The notes: generated by a model from the letters alone, not told the origin. A stretch of DNA of 64,000 bases from JADJOY01 sp016713535 [NCBI: Deltaproteobacteria bacterium] (GCA_016713535.1 JADJOY010000003.1:62001-126000); one strand, 5' to 3'; positions 8,234-17,324 are shown, numbered from the stretch's first letter. A program made the numbers and translations.

Positions 8234-8758
8234 TCATCGCTTGCGGCCGGTTCGGGGGCGCGGTTTCGACGCGGGGGCGGGTGGGGTCGTGCGGGCCGCG
8301 GGCGCGTCGCCGAGGTCGGGCATCGCGAGGTTCGCGAGCTTCTCGAGGTCGCTCGCCAGACGGAGCTGCTGCTCGCGGGTGAGCGCGGCGTCGAACGCCG
8401 CGGCCACGAAGCGGTGCTGTTTTGGATAGGCCTCGGCGAAGAGGCGCGCGCCGCGGGCCGTGAGCCGTGCCACGACCTCGCGATCGCTGAGCTCGCCGCG
8501 CTCACGCGACACCAGTCCCTTCTCTTCCAGCGCCTTCATCACGCGCGTGACGTTGGCGGGCGAGGTGAGCGTGCGCTGCGCGACCTCGCACATGCGCAGC
8601 CCCTCCGTGTTGCCGAGGGTCATGACGACGTCGAACTCGCTCTCGGCGAGGCCGTGGCGAGCGATCCCGGCGAGGTCCACCTCGCGCACCCGCCGGAAGG
8701 CGCGGTGCAGCGTGCGCAGCAGCGTGAAGGTGGGCGTGTCGCGGAGGCTGGGAGGCAT
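8234..8758 (-). CDS. MarR family transcriptional regulator
   Basis: A 174-residue winged-helix regulator: N-terminal dimerisation helix (LLRTLHRAFRRVREVDLAGI), then LAESEFDVVMTLGNTEGLRM, recognition helix region TLTSPANVTRVMKALEEKGLV, and wing SRERGELSDREVVARLTARG, the classical MarR pattern. The C-terminal 30 residues are Pro/Arg-rich. MarR dimers bind palindromes near their own promoter and release on binding small phenolics or oxidants. A near-perfect palindrome lies at 8787-8806, just upstream, so autoregulation is likely, with yceI as the downstream target. Confidence 0.88.
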   Translation of the reverse strand: MPPSLRDTPTFTLLRTLHRAFRRVREVDLAGIARHGLAESEFDVVMTLGNTEGLRMCEVAQRTLTSPANVTRVMKALEEKGLVSRERGELSDREVVARLTARGARLFAEAYPKQHRFVAAAFDAALTREQQLRLASDLEKLANLAMPDLGDAPAARTTPPAPASKPRPRTGRKR

Positions 8759-8786
8759 GGGGGGGGGCTCGATCGGTATTCGGTAA

Positions 8787-8806
8787 ATATTTCAGTTATG
8801 AAACAT
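8787..8806. promoter_or_regulatory. palindromic operator, probably for the MarR protein
   Basis: ATATTTCAGTTATGAAACAT has arms ATATTTCA and ATGTTTCA (one mismatch) around GTTA. It sits in a short AT-rich stretch between the MarR gene start and the convergent metallo-hydrolase end, which is where a MarR operator overlapping the promoter is expected. Confidence 0.55.
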
Positions 8807-8855
8807 TAATCACGGCCCGAGCGCGCGTCAAGGGGACGATCGCCCCGAGATGCGC

Positions 8856-9704
8856 TCAGCCGATCACGCGATAGCGGTTCTCGTCGCCGCTCGCGTCGAC
8901 GGCGACGCGTCCCTCGGCGATGAGCTTGTCGAGGTGCCCCTGCATGGTGAGGGCGGCGATGCCGTGGACGCCGTCGGGGTACGCGGCGTAGATCACCGCG
9001 ACCATCGCCGGCACGGTGTCCTGGCCGTCGTGGATGCAGCCGAGCACCTGCTCCTCGCGCAACGCGCGGTGCTCGAGGTACTCGTCGACCTTGGCGACGG
9101 GATCATCCACGATCGGCCCGTGGGCGGGGAGGATCCGTGCAACGTCGAGGGTGCGCACGCGGCGCAGCGATGCGAGGTAGTCGACCAGCGAGCCGCCCGG
9201 AGGGCCGACCCACGAGGTACCGCTGCCGACGATCAGGTCACCCGTGAGCAGCAGGCGTGACGACGGCAGCTCCAGAACGACGTGCCCCGGGCTGTGTCCC
9301 GGAGTGAAGACCACGCGCACCTCGACGCCGTCGCAGTCGATCACCTGGCCGTCGGCGAGCGCCGCGTCCGCCTCGCTGGCGTCGACGCTGGCGAAGGCGT
9401 TCTCCGACTCGAGGGGGTGTACCCAGAGTTCGGTGCCGAACCGCTCGTGCAGCCACGGCCACGCGCCGACGTGGTCGCGGTGCAGGTGGGTCGCGAGCAG
9501 CCGGCGCGGACCCGCGATTCCGACCTCGGCGAAGAGGTCCGAGAGGACCTTCTCGCCGACCTCGCCGGGCATGCCGGTGTCGACCAGGACGGGGTCCCGG
9601 TCGCCGAGCAGATAGACGTTGTTGCCTTGTGGAAAGCCGAACGCGAAGCCCGGGACGTGCGCCATGCGCACCCCGGGAGCCACCAGGATCGAGGCGCCGG
9701 ACAT
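8856..9704 (-). CDS. MBL-fold metallo-hydrolase (LACTB2-like)
   Basis: A 282-residue metallo-beta-lactamase-fold hydrolase. The zinc ligands are visible: HLHRDH (HxHxDH motif), the later His in TPGHSPGH, the Asp in LLTGDLI and the His in ILPAHGP. The N-terminal strand GFPQGNNVYLLGDRDPVLVD and a C-terminal winged-helix-like region (IAALTMQGHLDKLIAEGRV) resemble LACTB2/glyoxalase-II-type members. The substrate is unknown; family members hydrolyse thioesters or nucleic acids. It directly follows the small basic protein gene on the same strand. Confidence 0.85.
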   Translation of the reverse strand: MSGASILVAPGVRMAHVPGFAFGFPQGNNVYLLGDRDPVLVDTGMPGEVGEKVLSDLFAEVGIAGPRRLLATHLHRDHVGAWPWLHERFGTELWVHPLESENAFASVDASEADAALADGQVIDCDGVEVRVVFTPGHSPGHVVLELPSSRLLLTGDLIVGSGTSWVGPPGGSLVDYLASLRRVRTLDVARILPAHGPIVDDPVAKVDEYLEHRALREEQVLGCIHDGQDTVPAMVAVIYAAYPDGVHGIAALTMQGHLDKLIAEGRVAVDASGDENRYRVIG

Positions 9705-9754
9705 GGCGTCGCCGCCTGGTCAGCTGCTCCGGATCGAGAAGGAGACGCCGCGTC

Positions 9755-9907
9755 TCACTTGCCCTGGGCGGGCTTCTCGGCGGTGTCGAGGTGGATCGGG
9801 AAGGGCGGGGTCGATCCCTTGCGGGCGATCGCCGACTTCCGCGAGCGGTTCGAGCGGCGCGTCTTCACCTTGCGCCGGCGTTCGGTGATCTGGGTCGGTG
9901 AGGCCAT
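9755..9907 (-). CDS. 50-residue very basic protein, unrecognised
   Basis: A short ORF of 50 codons: MASPTQITERRRKVKTRRSN, then RSRKSAIARKGSTPPFPIHL and DTAEKPAQGK. ATG 9907 has GGAGA 7 bases upstream. The first 30 residues contain 13 Arg/Lys, suggesting nucleic-acid or ribosome binding; the second half is Pro-rich and neutral. It lies between the GT-C-like gene and the metallo-hydrolase on the same strand with a short gap on each side. The ribosome binding site, base usage typical of local genes and clean fit in the gap support a real gene. No function is claimed. Confidence 0.6.
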   Translation of the reverse strand: MASPTQITERRRKVKTRRSNRSRKSAIARKGSTPPFPIHLDTAEKPAQGK

Positions 9908-9960
9908 GGCTGTCTCCGATCGGTCTTGCGTGAACCGCAGAAGCTAACGTCGGGGCCGCG

Positions 9961-12072
9961 TCAGCGTAAAGCCGCTCCCTCGATCGCCACGTGCCGCAGC
10001 GCGAGCTGGGCGAGCCGCGCCGCGCCCGGCTCGGTGCCGTCGGCCGCGAGCGGCGCGAACACCAGCTCGTTCATGCCGTCGTGGACCCGCTCGGCGGGGA
10101 TCGGGAGACGGTGAGCCTCGAACGCCGGGCCCACCGGGAGCCGTCCGAGCTCGGTGCCGTTGAGCCGCACCGTCGCCTCGCGCGCCTGGGGGACGCCGTC
10201 GGGCGCCTCGCCCGGGGCGAGCGCGCGGGCCTCGAACGCGAGCATCCTGCCGCGCAGCATCCGTCCCGGGCCGATTCGGCGGTGGCTGCGGCCGATCCGG
10301 CCAGCCTCCGGCTCCACCAGCTCGACCACCGTGCTGCCGGCACCGCTCCACACCGGCAGGAGCCAGTCGAGGTCCTCGTCGAGCGCGCGTTGCACGCGCT
10401 CGCGGGCGTGGTAGTGGCCGCGCATGCGGAAGCTCGCCTCGCTCGGCGCGGTGTGCAGGATCAGGTAGCGCAGCCCGAGGACCTCGGCGAGCAGCTCGCG
10501 GCTCTCCCCGCGCGGGAAGTCGTCCATGACCTCGAACAGGAGGTGGCGGTGGAACGGCGTCATGTAGCTCGCGTTGAAGCCGTTCACGAGGTCCTTCCAG
10601 TGGTAGCACGAGTAGACCAGGTAGAACGCGTTGAGCTGCCAGGTGCTGGGAAGCTCGAGCACGCCGAACTCGCCGGGCTGCTCCGCGAGCCAGCCGTACA
10701 CGGGTGGCGGCGGGTCGTAGTGGTAGGTGTCGTCACCCACCGGCACGAACGTCTCGGCGAGATGCAGGACCGCGATCGATCCCGCCACCGCCGCGGGGAT
10801 CCAGCGGCGCCCGGCGCCCAGGCGCTCGATCGCGGCCTGGGTGGCGAACGCCGCGAGCCCGGCGATCCCGAGCAGCCCCACCAGCGTGAAGCGCGACGGC
10901 GCGCGGATCATGTGCAGCGGACCCACGTGCTCGAACAGGAAGGCGTATCCGGGCAGGTGGATGCCGAGGCTGAGCGCGAAACCCGCGAGTGTGAGGCCGG
11001 CGAACAGGAAGAGCCACTCGCGGTCGTCGCGGCGGCTCACCAGCACCACCAGCCCGGCGAGCGCCGCGAGCCACGCCACCAGGCCCGGGAAGAGGGTGGC
11101 CTTGGGCTCGGGGGCGGCGGTCGCGGCGGGCGCCGGCGGGCTCGAGCCGGGCGACGCCGTGGGCGTGTCCGCGACGCGGCCCTGGAGCCAGCGGTGCGCG
11201 AGGCTGTCGATCGCCAGTAGGTCGCCGGGATTCGGGCTCTGGCGGATGACGTCGCTGATCGAGCGCTGGCGATTGCGCTCCGCGGCGCCGGTGAGGTACG
11301 GCCGGGCGAGCGGATGGAAGAGGGCGCCCGCGATCGCGATCGCGGCGAGCCCGAGCGCCCCGCCGCGCCAGCGGGTCGCTCGCCGGGTCGCCGTCAGCAC
11401 CACGAGGGTGAAGCCCAGCACGCCCGCCGCGAACACCGCCTGATGGCCGCCGCTGGTGATCGCCACGAAGAGCGTCGCGGCGAGCACGCCCGCGCGGGCC
11501 ACGGTGGGTCGCTCGAAGAGCCAGCGCGCCGCGAGCACCAGCCACGGCAGCCACTGGATCGCGAGAATGTTGAGCTGGCCGATCCGGCCTAGGTGCAGCG
11601 GGTTGAACGCGAAGATCGCCGCTGCCACCACACCGGCGGCCGTGCTGCCGGTGAGCACGCGGCCGAGGAGGAAGGCGCCCCACGCCGAGATCGCGATGGT
11701 CGCGAGCGCGGTCAGGTTGTAGACGGCGAGGGGGTTCGGGGTGGCGAGCTGGAACGGCCACGCGATCGGGATCAGCCCGTACGCGTAGTCCATCGTCGCG
11801 TACGAGCCCTCGTCCGGGTAGAAGTTGTTGGCGTTCTGGAAGTCGATGCCGGGCGTGGTGAGCGCGTGCCGGCCCCACGCGAGCCGCCACATCATCTCCT
11901 GGGTGTCTGCGCTACCGCCGACGTGCATCTGCGTGGCGTTGAGGCTGAGCGGATAGAGGTGGACGACGCCGAGCAGCGTGAGCGCCACGAACGCAGCCGC
12001 GGCCGCGCCCCGTGGCGACCCGGGCATCGCGCGCCGTGCGGGGTCGGAGTCGTGGCGCGCGTCCGATGTCAT
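9961..12072 (-). CDS. multi-pass membrane protein, GT-C glycosyltransferase-like
   Basis: A 703-residue integral membrane protein. After a short cytosolic head it has a first helix AFVALTLLGVVHLYPL and an extracytoplasmic loop with SADTQEMMWRLAWGR. About ten more hydrophobic segments follow (for example IAISAWGAFLLGRVLTG, WLPWLVLAARWLF, VAWLAALAGLVVLVS), then a soluble C-terminal domain of about 230 residues with FGVLELPSTWQLNAFYLVYS. This is the layout of GT-C lipid-linked-sugar transferases and YfhO-like proteins; the acidic loop motif (AD) is suggestive, not proof. It overlaps the upstream PA14 gene by ATGA, so the two are translationally coupled. Confidence 0.65.
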   Translation of the reverse strand: MTSDARHDSDPARRAMPGSPRGAAAAAFVALTLLGVVHLYPLSLNATQMHVGGSADTQEMMWRLAWGRHALTTPGIDFQNANNFYPDEGSYATMDYAYGLIPIAWPFQLATPNPLAVYNLTALATIAISAWGAFLLGRVLTGSTAAGVVAAAIFAFNPLHLGRIGQLNILAIQWLPWLVLAARWLFERPTVARAGVLAATLFVAITSGGHQAVFAAGVLGFTLVVLTATRRATRWRGGALGLAAIAIAGALFHPLARPYLTGAAERNRQRSISDVIRQSPNPGDLLAIDSLAHRWLQGRVADTPTASPGSSPPAPAATAAPEPKATLFPGLVAWLAALAGLVVLVSRRDDREWLFLFAGLTLAGFALSLGIHLPGYAFLFEHVGPLHMIRAPSRFTLVGLLGIAGLAAFATQAAIERLGAGRRWIPAAVAGSIAVLHLAETFVPVGDDTYHYDPPPPVYGWLAEQPGEFGVLELPSTWQLNAFYLVYSCYHWKDLVNGFNASYMTPFHRHLLFEVMDDFPRGESRELLAEVLGLRYLILHTAPSEASFRMRGHYHARERVQRALDEDLDWLLPVWSGAGSTVVELVEPEAGRIGRSHRRIGPGRMLRGRMLAFEARALAPGEAPDGVPQAREATVRLNGTELGRLPVGPAFEAHRLPIPAERVHDGMNELVFAPLAADGTEPGAARLAQLALRHVAIEGAALR

Positions 12073-13464
12073 GGTCGCTCCAGCGCGCGTAGCGCGCCCG
12101 TGGCGGGACGCATCGTGAACGCGAGCGCCACCAGCGCGAGGACCGCGAGCGCCACGCGATGCACCGTGGGGAGCGCCGCGCGCGAGCGCAGCCGCGACTT
12201 CGAGCTCGGCGGGCGTGGGTGGGTGGGTGAACACGTCGCCCGCCGTGAACGCCCGGAACGGCTCATCAGGTGCGCCCCAGCGGAACCGCACCGGGTCCCG
12301 CTGGTACTCGTCGAGGCCGGCGAGGAGGCTGATGGGATGGACACCGCGCTCGAGGAGCACGCGCCCTCGAGATGCGACGCCACGCGCCGCCGAGCCGTCG
12401 TGGGAGACGATGCTGCGGCGGTCGATCGCCACCAGGCTCGGCGCGTCGCCGCGCGCCTCGAACCAGTAGGAGCCCGCGCGGGCGACGTACAGCGAGCCCT
12501 CCCAGCGTTGCTCGAGGCGCGGTGTCAGGCCGAGCGCCGCGCCGTCGGGGCGCGCGTCGTGGCTGGCGCCCGGATCGGAGGCGAGGTCGAGCCACGGCCC
12601 CGGGTCGAGCCCGGCACCGGGGTCGCCGGCGGTGCGGTAGGACGAGCGGAAGCCGCCGCGCGCGGCCTCGTTCTCGTTCCATGCCACCCAGCACGCCACG
12701 AAGACCACCGCGAGGAGCGTGACGGTGCGTCGCGCCGGAGTGCCGCGAAGCGCGCCGGCGAGTGCCGTCACCGTGCGCCGCGCGGTGGTCTCGCGCGCGA
12801 GCGCGGCGAAGAGCGCCACGCCCCCAGCGAGCGCGGCGAGCGCGCCGCACCCGGCCGAGGCTCGCGCGATCCACGCCCGCCGGTCCTCGAGCGGCTCCCA
12901 CCCGTTCTCGAGGATCCACAGGTCCATCGAGCCGGGTGGCTTCGCCCACAGCACCTCGGGACCGAGGAGCCGGGCGGCCTGCCCAGGGGGAGCCCACGTC
13001 ACCTCGAGCTCGGCGCCGCCGCCTTCCTGCTCGTAGACGATCTCGATCGCGTGCCAGCCGGTCTGCAGGTAGCGGCCGCCCACGCGGGTGCGCGGCTCGT
13101 GGACGCCTTCGTTCCGGACCACCGCGGAGCCGTCGAGGCTCAGGCGGGAGCCATCGTCGGAGTGGGTCGCGAACGCGTAGGGGCCTGCGTCGCGGATCCT
13201 GAGCCAACCTTTCCAGGTGGCGCGGAAGCGGCGCTTGCCGTCGTCGAGGCGCAAGGCGCGTGCGCGGGCCAGGTCGGGTGCGCCGTCGACACCCTGGAAG
13301 AGCGGGGCGGCGTGCGGGTCGTCGCGATCCTCGAGTCGCAGCGCGAGCCCGTGGTTCGGGCCGCCGTCGGCGCGCTCGACGACGGCGAGCCGGGTCGCGA
13401 GGTGGGCGAGGGCGAGCGCCGCCACGGTGAGCACGATCGCCACCCGGGTCGCGAAGCGGGGCAT
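12069..13464 (-). CDS. PA14-domain membrane protein (single-base frameshift near its 3' end)
   Basis: The protein has an N-terminal helix (VAIVLTVAALALAHLATRLA), a PA14-like beta domain (about 50-165; GWLRIRDAGPYAFATHSDDG, SRLSLDGSAVV), two central transmembrane helices (about 205-265) and a second PA14-like domain (SLYVARAGSYWFEARGDAPS, LLERGVHPISLLAGLDEYQR). PA14 modules bind carbohydrates. The frame breaks near 12165-12185: the neighbouring frame supplies a final helix (VALAVLALVALAFTMRPATG) and a TGA at 12069 that overlaps the next gene's ATG as ATGA. One extra base in GCGCGCGGCG would explain it. The two genes probably act together on surface glycans; that is inference. Confidence 0.65.
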
Positions 13465-13611
13465 CGGGGAAGTCGTCCGGTGGGTGTCCGCGGCGCCGCG
13501 AGCGCCGACCGCGGACGGATGGGGTGGGGAGACTACGGGATCGAACGCGACTTGGCGCGCTCGCGCGGCGTCGACGGCGCGAGAGGTGCGGGCGAGGAGA
13601 CGGCGCCGACC

Positions 13612-13848
13612 TCAGTCGAGGCGGAAGACCGCGGGCACGTTGTCGACCACCCAGAAGAAGGGCTCGACGACCAGGAAGCCCACCGCGTTCCCGACCGGTG
13701 CCAGCACGTGACCGAGCAGATGGAACGGGTTGCCGCGGCGCTCCTGGTGGTTCTCTGCGCGCGCGGCGCCGGGGTTCGCGAGCGTCGCGGCGAGGGCGAG
13801 CGCGGCGGCGAAAGGGAGCGCGCGAGTGGCTGCGAGACGGGTCTTCAT
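13612..13848 (-). CDS. small secreted hypothetical protein
   Basis: A 78-residue protein with a signal peptide (MKTRLAATRALPFAAALALA, cleavage near ARA-EN) followed by NHQERRGNPFHLLGHVLAPV and a hydrophobic tail GFLVVEPFFWVVDNVPAVF. AGGAGGATCGCC immediately precedes the ATG. The start overlaps the TlpA stop as ATGA, so it is translated with that gene. The layout (signal, short polar spacer, amphipathic hydrophobic end) recalls the secreted protein at 6465-6827 without clear identity. Function unknown. Confidence 0.65.
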   Translation of the reverse strand: MKTRLAATRALPFAAALALAATLANPGAARAENHQERRGNPFHLLGHVLAPVGNAVGFLVVEPFFWVVDNVPAVFRLD

Positions 13849-14513
13849 GGCGATCCTCCTGGGGCGGACGTCGGCGCCGCCGTCGGCGCCGCGACGGCGT
13901 CCGGCTTGGGCGCGCCGAGGCCGATCAGCGCCGGGAGCATGGCGTCGAACGGCGGCTGGTTCCACTCGTGGGGCCCTACGAACTTGGCCTGGATCTTTCC
14001 GTCACGGTCGAGCAGGTACGTCTCGGGGAACTTGTAGGTGCCGAAGCGCCGCGCGATCGTCGCGTTGGGATCGAGCAGGACCTCCATGCCGAGCTTGCGC
14101 TTCTCGACCCACTGCTGGATGGTCGCGGCCGGCGCCGCGTCGACGTTCATCGCCACCACCCTGAGACCCTTGCCCTGGTAGCTCTTGGCGAGGTTCGAGA
14201 TCGACTGCATCTCCTCGACGCACGGCGGACACCACGTCGCCCAGAAGTTGAGGAACACCGCCTGGCCCCGCAGGTCCGCGAGCTTGACCTTCTTACCCGC
14301 GAGGTCGGTCACCTCGACGTCCGGAGCGGGATCGCCCACCTTTGGCGCGGACGCGCCGATCGCGAGGCGCGGTCCGAGCGCTCCCTCGGTGAGCGCCCAG
14401 CCACCGGCGGCGGCGAGTGCGATCCCGAGGACGGACGAGCCGAGGCGTCGGGTACGGCGGCGGGGCTCGTTCACGGTGTTCGCTCCGTCGAGGTCGTGAG
14501 AAGGGCGCACCAT
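13845..14513 (-). CDS. TlpA/ResA-type thiol-disulfide oxidoreductase
   Basis: A 222-residue membrane-anchored thioredoxin-fold protein: N-terminal helix (GSSVLGIALAAAGGWALTEG), then GDPAPDVEVTDLAGKKVKLA, the redox site WATWCPPC (Cys95 and Cys98), the cis-Pro region FGTYKFPETYLLDRDG and an Ala/Pro-rich C-terminal tail. TlpA/ResA proteins reduce disulfides in the periplasm, often in apocytochrome c during haem attachment. ATG 14513 overlaps the upstream stop (TGATG) and is used here; GTG 14474 has a better ribosome binding site and is an alternative. It lies between a small membrane protein and a small secreted protein, both overlapping it. Confidence 0.8.
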   Translation of the reverse strand: MVRPSHDLDGANTVNEPRRRTRRLGSSVLGIALAAAGGWALTEGALGPRLAIGASAPKVGDPAPDVEVTDLAGKKVKLADLRGQAVFLNFWATWCPPCVEEMQSISNLAKSYQGKGLRVVAMNVDAAPAATIQQWVEKRKLGMEVLLDPNATIARRFGTYKFPETYLLDRDGKIQAKFVGPHEWNQPPFDAMLPALIGLGAPKPDAVAAPTAAPTSAPGGSP

Positions 14514-15031
14514 CAGAAGAAGAGCACCGCCACCACCGAGACCATCAGCAAGAGCTTCAGGAACACGCTGTATTCGGAGCGATCCCAGTCGGCCAGCGAG
14601 TAGTCGCTCTTGTCCCACTCGCCGGGGCCGTCGAGGTTCTTGAAGTCCGACATCCGCACGAAGCTGCGATCGGTCGGGAAGGCGTACGAGTGCTCGGTGA
14701 GGCTGATGATCTTCTTGACCTGATTCTGGCGGTTGCGGTTCTCGGCGAGGCAGCCGTTGACGCGCCACCCGAGCACCGCGATGCCGATCGCGGCGATCGC
14801 GCGCGACCAGATACTCGCGCCGCTGTGGGGTTCGAGGACCGGCCCGGCGGTGATCAGCGCCAGCAGCACCGCGAAGCCGAACGTGACGAAGTCCTCGCGC
14901 TGCCGCGCCACGCGAAGCTCCTGCAGCATCTCGCGGAACAGCAGCAGCGCATGCGCCGCGTCGGTGGGGCCGCGGCTCGCCTCGGGAGTGGCGGGATCGG
15001 CGGAGGTCGGGTGATCGGCGGCGCTCGGCAT
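14513..15031 (-). CDS. hypothetical three-helix membrane protein
   Basis: A 172-residue protein not recognised by family. It has a polar N-terminus, two adjacent hydrophobic segments (FVTFGFAVLLALITAGPVLE and AIAAIGIAVLGWRV), a polar region with Asp/Lys/Trp-rich DFKNLDGPGEWDKSDYSLAD, and a C-terminal helix (VFLKLLLMVSVVAVLFF) at the very end. ATG 15031 has GAGGACA upstream. Its stop overlaps the TlpA start, so it heads this small operon. Function unknown. Confidence 0.6.
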   Translation of the reverse strand: MPSAADHPTSADPATPEASRGPTDAAHALLLFREMLQELRVARQREDFVTFGFAVLLALITAGPVLEPHSGASIWSRAIAAIGIAVLGWRVNGCLAENRNRQNQVKKIISLTEHSYAFPTDRSFVRMSDFKNLDGPGEWDKSDYSLADWDRSEYSVFLKLLLMVSVVAVLFF

Positions 15032-15370
15032 GCGGTGTCCTCGGGATGGCGCGGTCGATGGCGGCCGCGCGCGCCGAAGTAGCATACGGGGTAGCCGCCG
15101 TCCATGAAGACTTTCCGCGCTGCCGAGCGCCCTGGCGTGACCCGGACCGCTATGCTTCGCGCGCCGCGCGGTCTCACGAGGGCCCCGCCGGCCGGTCCTC
15201 GCCGCCCTCGTCGCCGCCGACACCGCCCGTGACCCGCGCGCCCGTCACCTCGCCCCTCCTCGCGCCGCACCACGTGGGAGCGGCGTGAGAGCCCCCTCGC
15301 GAGCGCGCTCGCCCTGGCGCGGGCGTCGGGACGAGCGCTCGTCGACCTCACGGAGGCGAACCCGACCCGG

Positions 15371-16414
15371 GTGGGGCTCGCATACCCGTGGGACGAGATC
15401 GCCGCGGCCTACGCGCGCGCCGCGCGCGAGCCCTACGAGCCCGAGCCGCTCGGGCTCCTGACCGCACGCGCCGCCGTGGCCGAGCGCTACGCACCCGGTG
15501 TCGATCCCGCGCGGGTGCTGCTGACCGCGAGCACCAGCGAGGCGTACGCGCACCTCTTCCGACTGCTCGCCGATCCCGGCGATCGCGTGCTGGTGCCACG
15601 CCCGAGCTACCCGCTCTTCGGGCTGCTCGCCGACCTCGAAGGTGTCGAGCTCGCGAGCTACCGGCTCGACCCCCACGACGGCTGGCGTCCCGACTGGGAC
15701 TCGCTCGACGCCGCCCTCGCGGAGCGCCCGGTGCGGGCCGTGATCACGGTCAGCCCCAACAACCCGACCGGCTCGTCACTCGACGGCGGGGCGCTCGCGG
15801 CGCTGGCCGAGCGGGCGCGAGCCCACGGCTTCGCCCTGATCGCCGACGAGGTGTTCTGCGACTTCCGTCGCGACGGGGTCGCGCTGGTCGACGCCGCGCG
15901 CGACGGCCTCCTCGACGACGTGACGTGGTTTGCTCTCGGCGGGCTCTCCAAGTCGGCGGGTCTGCCGGGCGCCAAGCTCGCGTGGACGGCGTGCGGAGCG
16001 AGCGAGACGGTCCTCGGCGAGGTGCTCGCTCGCCTCGACGTGATCGCGGACACGTTCCTGTCACCCGCCATGGTGGTGCAGGTCGCGCTGCCCGCGCTGC
16101 TCGAGCTCGCGCCCCGGATTCGCGCGGCGATCCGCGTGCGCCTCGACGTGAACGTCGCCGCGCTCGCATCCCTCGTCGGCACCCCGGCCGGCGCCTGGCC
16201 CGTGATGGGCGGATGGTCCGTGGTGCTGCGCGTGCCCGCCATCCACGGCGACGAGGAGTGGGCGCGGCGGCTCGTCGTCGAACGCGGTGTGGTGGTCCAG
16301 CCCGGCAGCTTCTTCGAGCTCGAAGCGGAGGGGCAGCTGGTGGCGAGCCTGTTGCCCGAGCCCGCGCCATTCAGGGCCGGGCTCGCGGCGCTGTCGGCGC
16401 TCGCCGCGGGATGA
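15371..16414 (+). CDS. PLP-dependent aminotransferase, class I/II (true start unclear)
   Basis: A fold-type I aminotransferase: TASTSEAYAHLFRLLADPGD, VLVPRPSYPLFGLLADLEGV, substrate-binding VSPNNPTGS, ADEVFCDF with the PLP-binding Asp, and the Schiff-base Lys in GGLSKSAGLPGAKLAW. The first standard start is GTG 15371, but the family's N-terminal motif is encoded upstream in the same open frame back to about 15263 (RRTTWERRESPLASALALAR, then LVDLTEANPTR). That open stretch begins at 15233 after a TGA and has no ATG, GTG or TTG. Either a start such as CTG is used, or one base is inserted upstream and GTG 15229 is the real start. Substrate unknown; transamination of an amino acid to a keto acid is expected. 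Confidence 0.8.
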   Translation: MGLAYPWDEIAAAYARAAREPYEPEPLGLLTARAAVAERYAPGVDPARVLLTASTSEAYAHLFRLLADPGDRVLVPRPSYPLFGLLADLEGVELASYRLDPHDGWRPDWDSLDAALAERPVRAVITVSPNNPTGSSLDGGALAALAERARAHGFALIADEVFCDFRRDGVALVDAARDGLLDDVTWFALGGLSKSAGLPGAKLAWTACGASETVLGEVLARLDVIADTFLSPAMVVQVALPALLELAPRIRAAIRVRLDVNVAALASLVGTPAGAWPVMGGWSVVLRVPAIHGDEEWARRLVVERGVVVQPGSFFELEAEGQLVASLLPEPAPFRAGLAALSALAAG

Positions 16415-16535
16415 GGTGGTCGATCAACCGCGATTGACCCCACCCGCAAACACCCGTACCATCGGCGGCGATTTCGCGACCGAGGATCCGGGCATCGAAC
16501 CTCCCGGTCGCGGCGTCGCGCGGCGGGGGACGAGC

Positions 16536-17324
16536 GTGGAACCGATGGGCATGATCGGCGCATTCCTGGGCGCGGTGCTGGGCGCCCTGATCTGGGGCGG
16601 GATCACGTACGCCACCGGCTTCGAGATCGGCTACGTGGCGTGGGCGATCGGCGGGTTGGTGGGGCTCGGCGCCAAGCTCGGCGGCGCTCGTGGCAGCACC
16701 GCCGCCGGCATGGCGGCCGCGCTCGCGCTCACCTCGATCTTCGTCGGCAAGGTGCTGGCCGTGAAGTTCGGTGCGCCGGGCGAGATCCGTGAGCTCGCCG
16801 CCAAGGAATACACCCACGAGCGCTTCGACGAGGTCCGGCGCGACGCCGAGGACTACGCTTCGGTCACCAGCGAGGACGAGCTGCGCCGGTTCCTGGTCGA
16901 GCACGGCTACACCGAGGCCACGAGCGCCGCGGCGGTGAGCTACGACGAGATCACCCGGTTCAAGGCCGACCAGGCGCACCAGCTCGAGGGCTTCCAGGCC
17001 GCGCACCCCACGTTCGAGCTGTGGCAGAAAGGCATGAGCGACGGCGCGGTGGCGCAGGTGATGGCGCGGGTGTCGCTGCCCGAGATGGTCGTCGAGAACC
17101 TGGGTGTCGTGGACGCGGTGTTCGTGTTCCTCGGCGTCAGCACGGCATTCAAGCTGGTCGCGCAGGGCGGCTCCGAGGCGCCGCTATCGCGCCCTCGCCC
17201 CGGCGCGCCGATGCCCGGCGCCCGACCGGGCACGGCCGCGGTGCGCGGCGGCGGTCCGCCCACGGGCAGCGCGCCGCCCCGCCGGACAGAGCCCGGCGCT
17301 CCGGGAGAGCCGGGCGGCGGCTGA
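16536..17324 (+). CDS. hypothetical membrane protein
   Basis: A 262-residue protein with two or three N-terminal transmembrane helices rich in Gly (GMIGAFLGAVLGALIWGGIT, YVAWAIGGLVGLGAKLGGA, AAGMAAALALTSIFVGKVLA). A soluble helical region follows (about 75-190), with one further hydrophobic stretch (VVDAVFVFLGVSTAFKLVAQ) and a low-complexity Pro/Gly/Arg tail. GTG 16536 is preceded by GGGGGA; ATG 16545 or 16551 are alternatives. Gly-zipper helices suggest oligomerisation. Not recognised by family; the neighbours give no clear clue. Confidence 0.6.
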   Translation: MEPMGMIGAFLGAVLGALIWGGITYATGFEIGYVAWAIGGLVGLGAKLGGARGSTAAGMAAALALTSIFVGKVLAVKFGAPGEIRELAAKEYTHERFDEVRRDAEDYASVTSEDELRRFLVEHGYTEATSAAAVSYDEITRFKADQAHQLEGFQAAHPTFELWQKGMSDGAVAQVMARVSLPEMVVENLGVVDAVFVFLGVSTAFKLVAQGGSEAPLSRPRPGAPMPGARPGTAAVRGGGPPTGSAPPRRTEPGAPGEPGGG

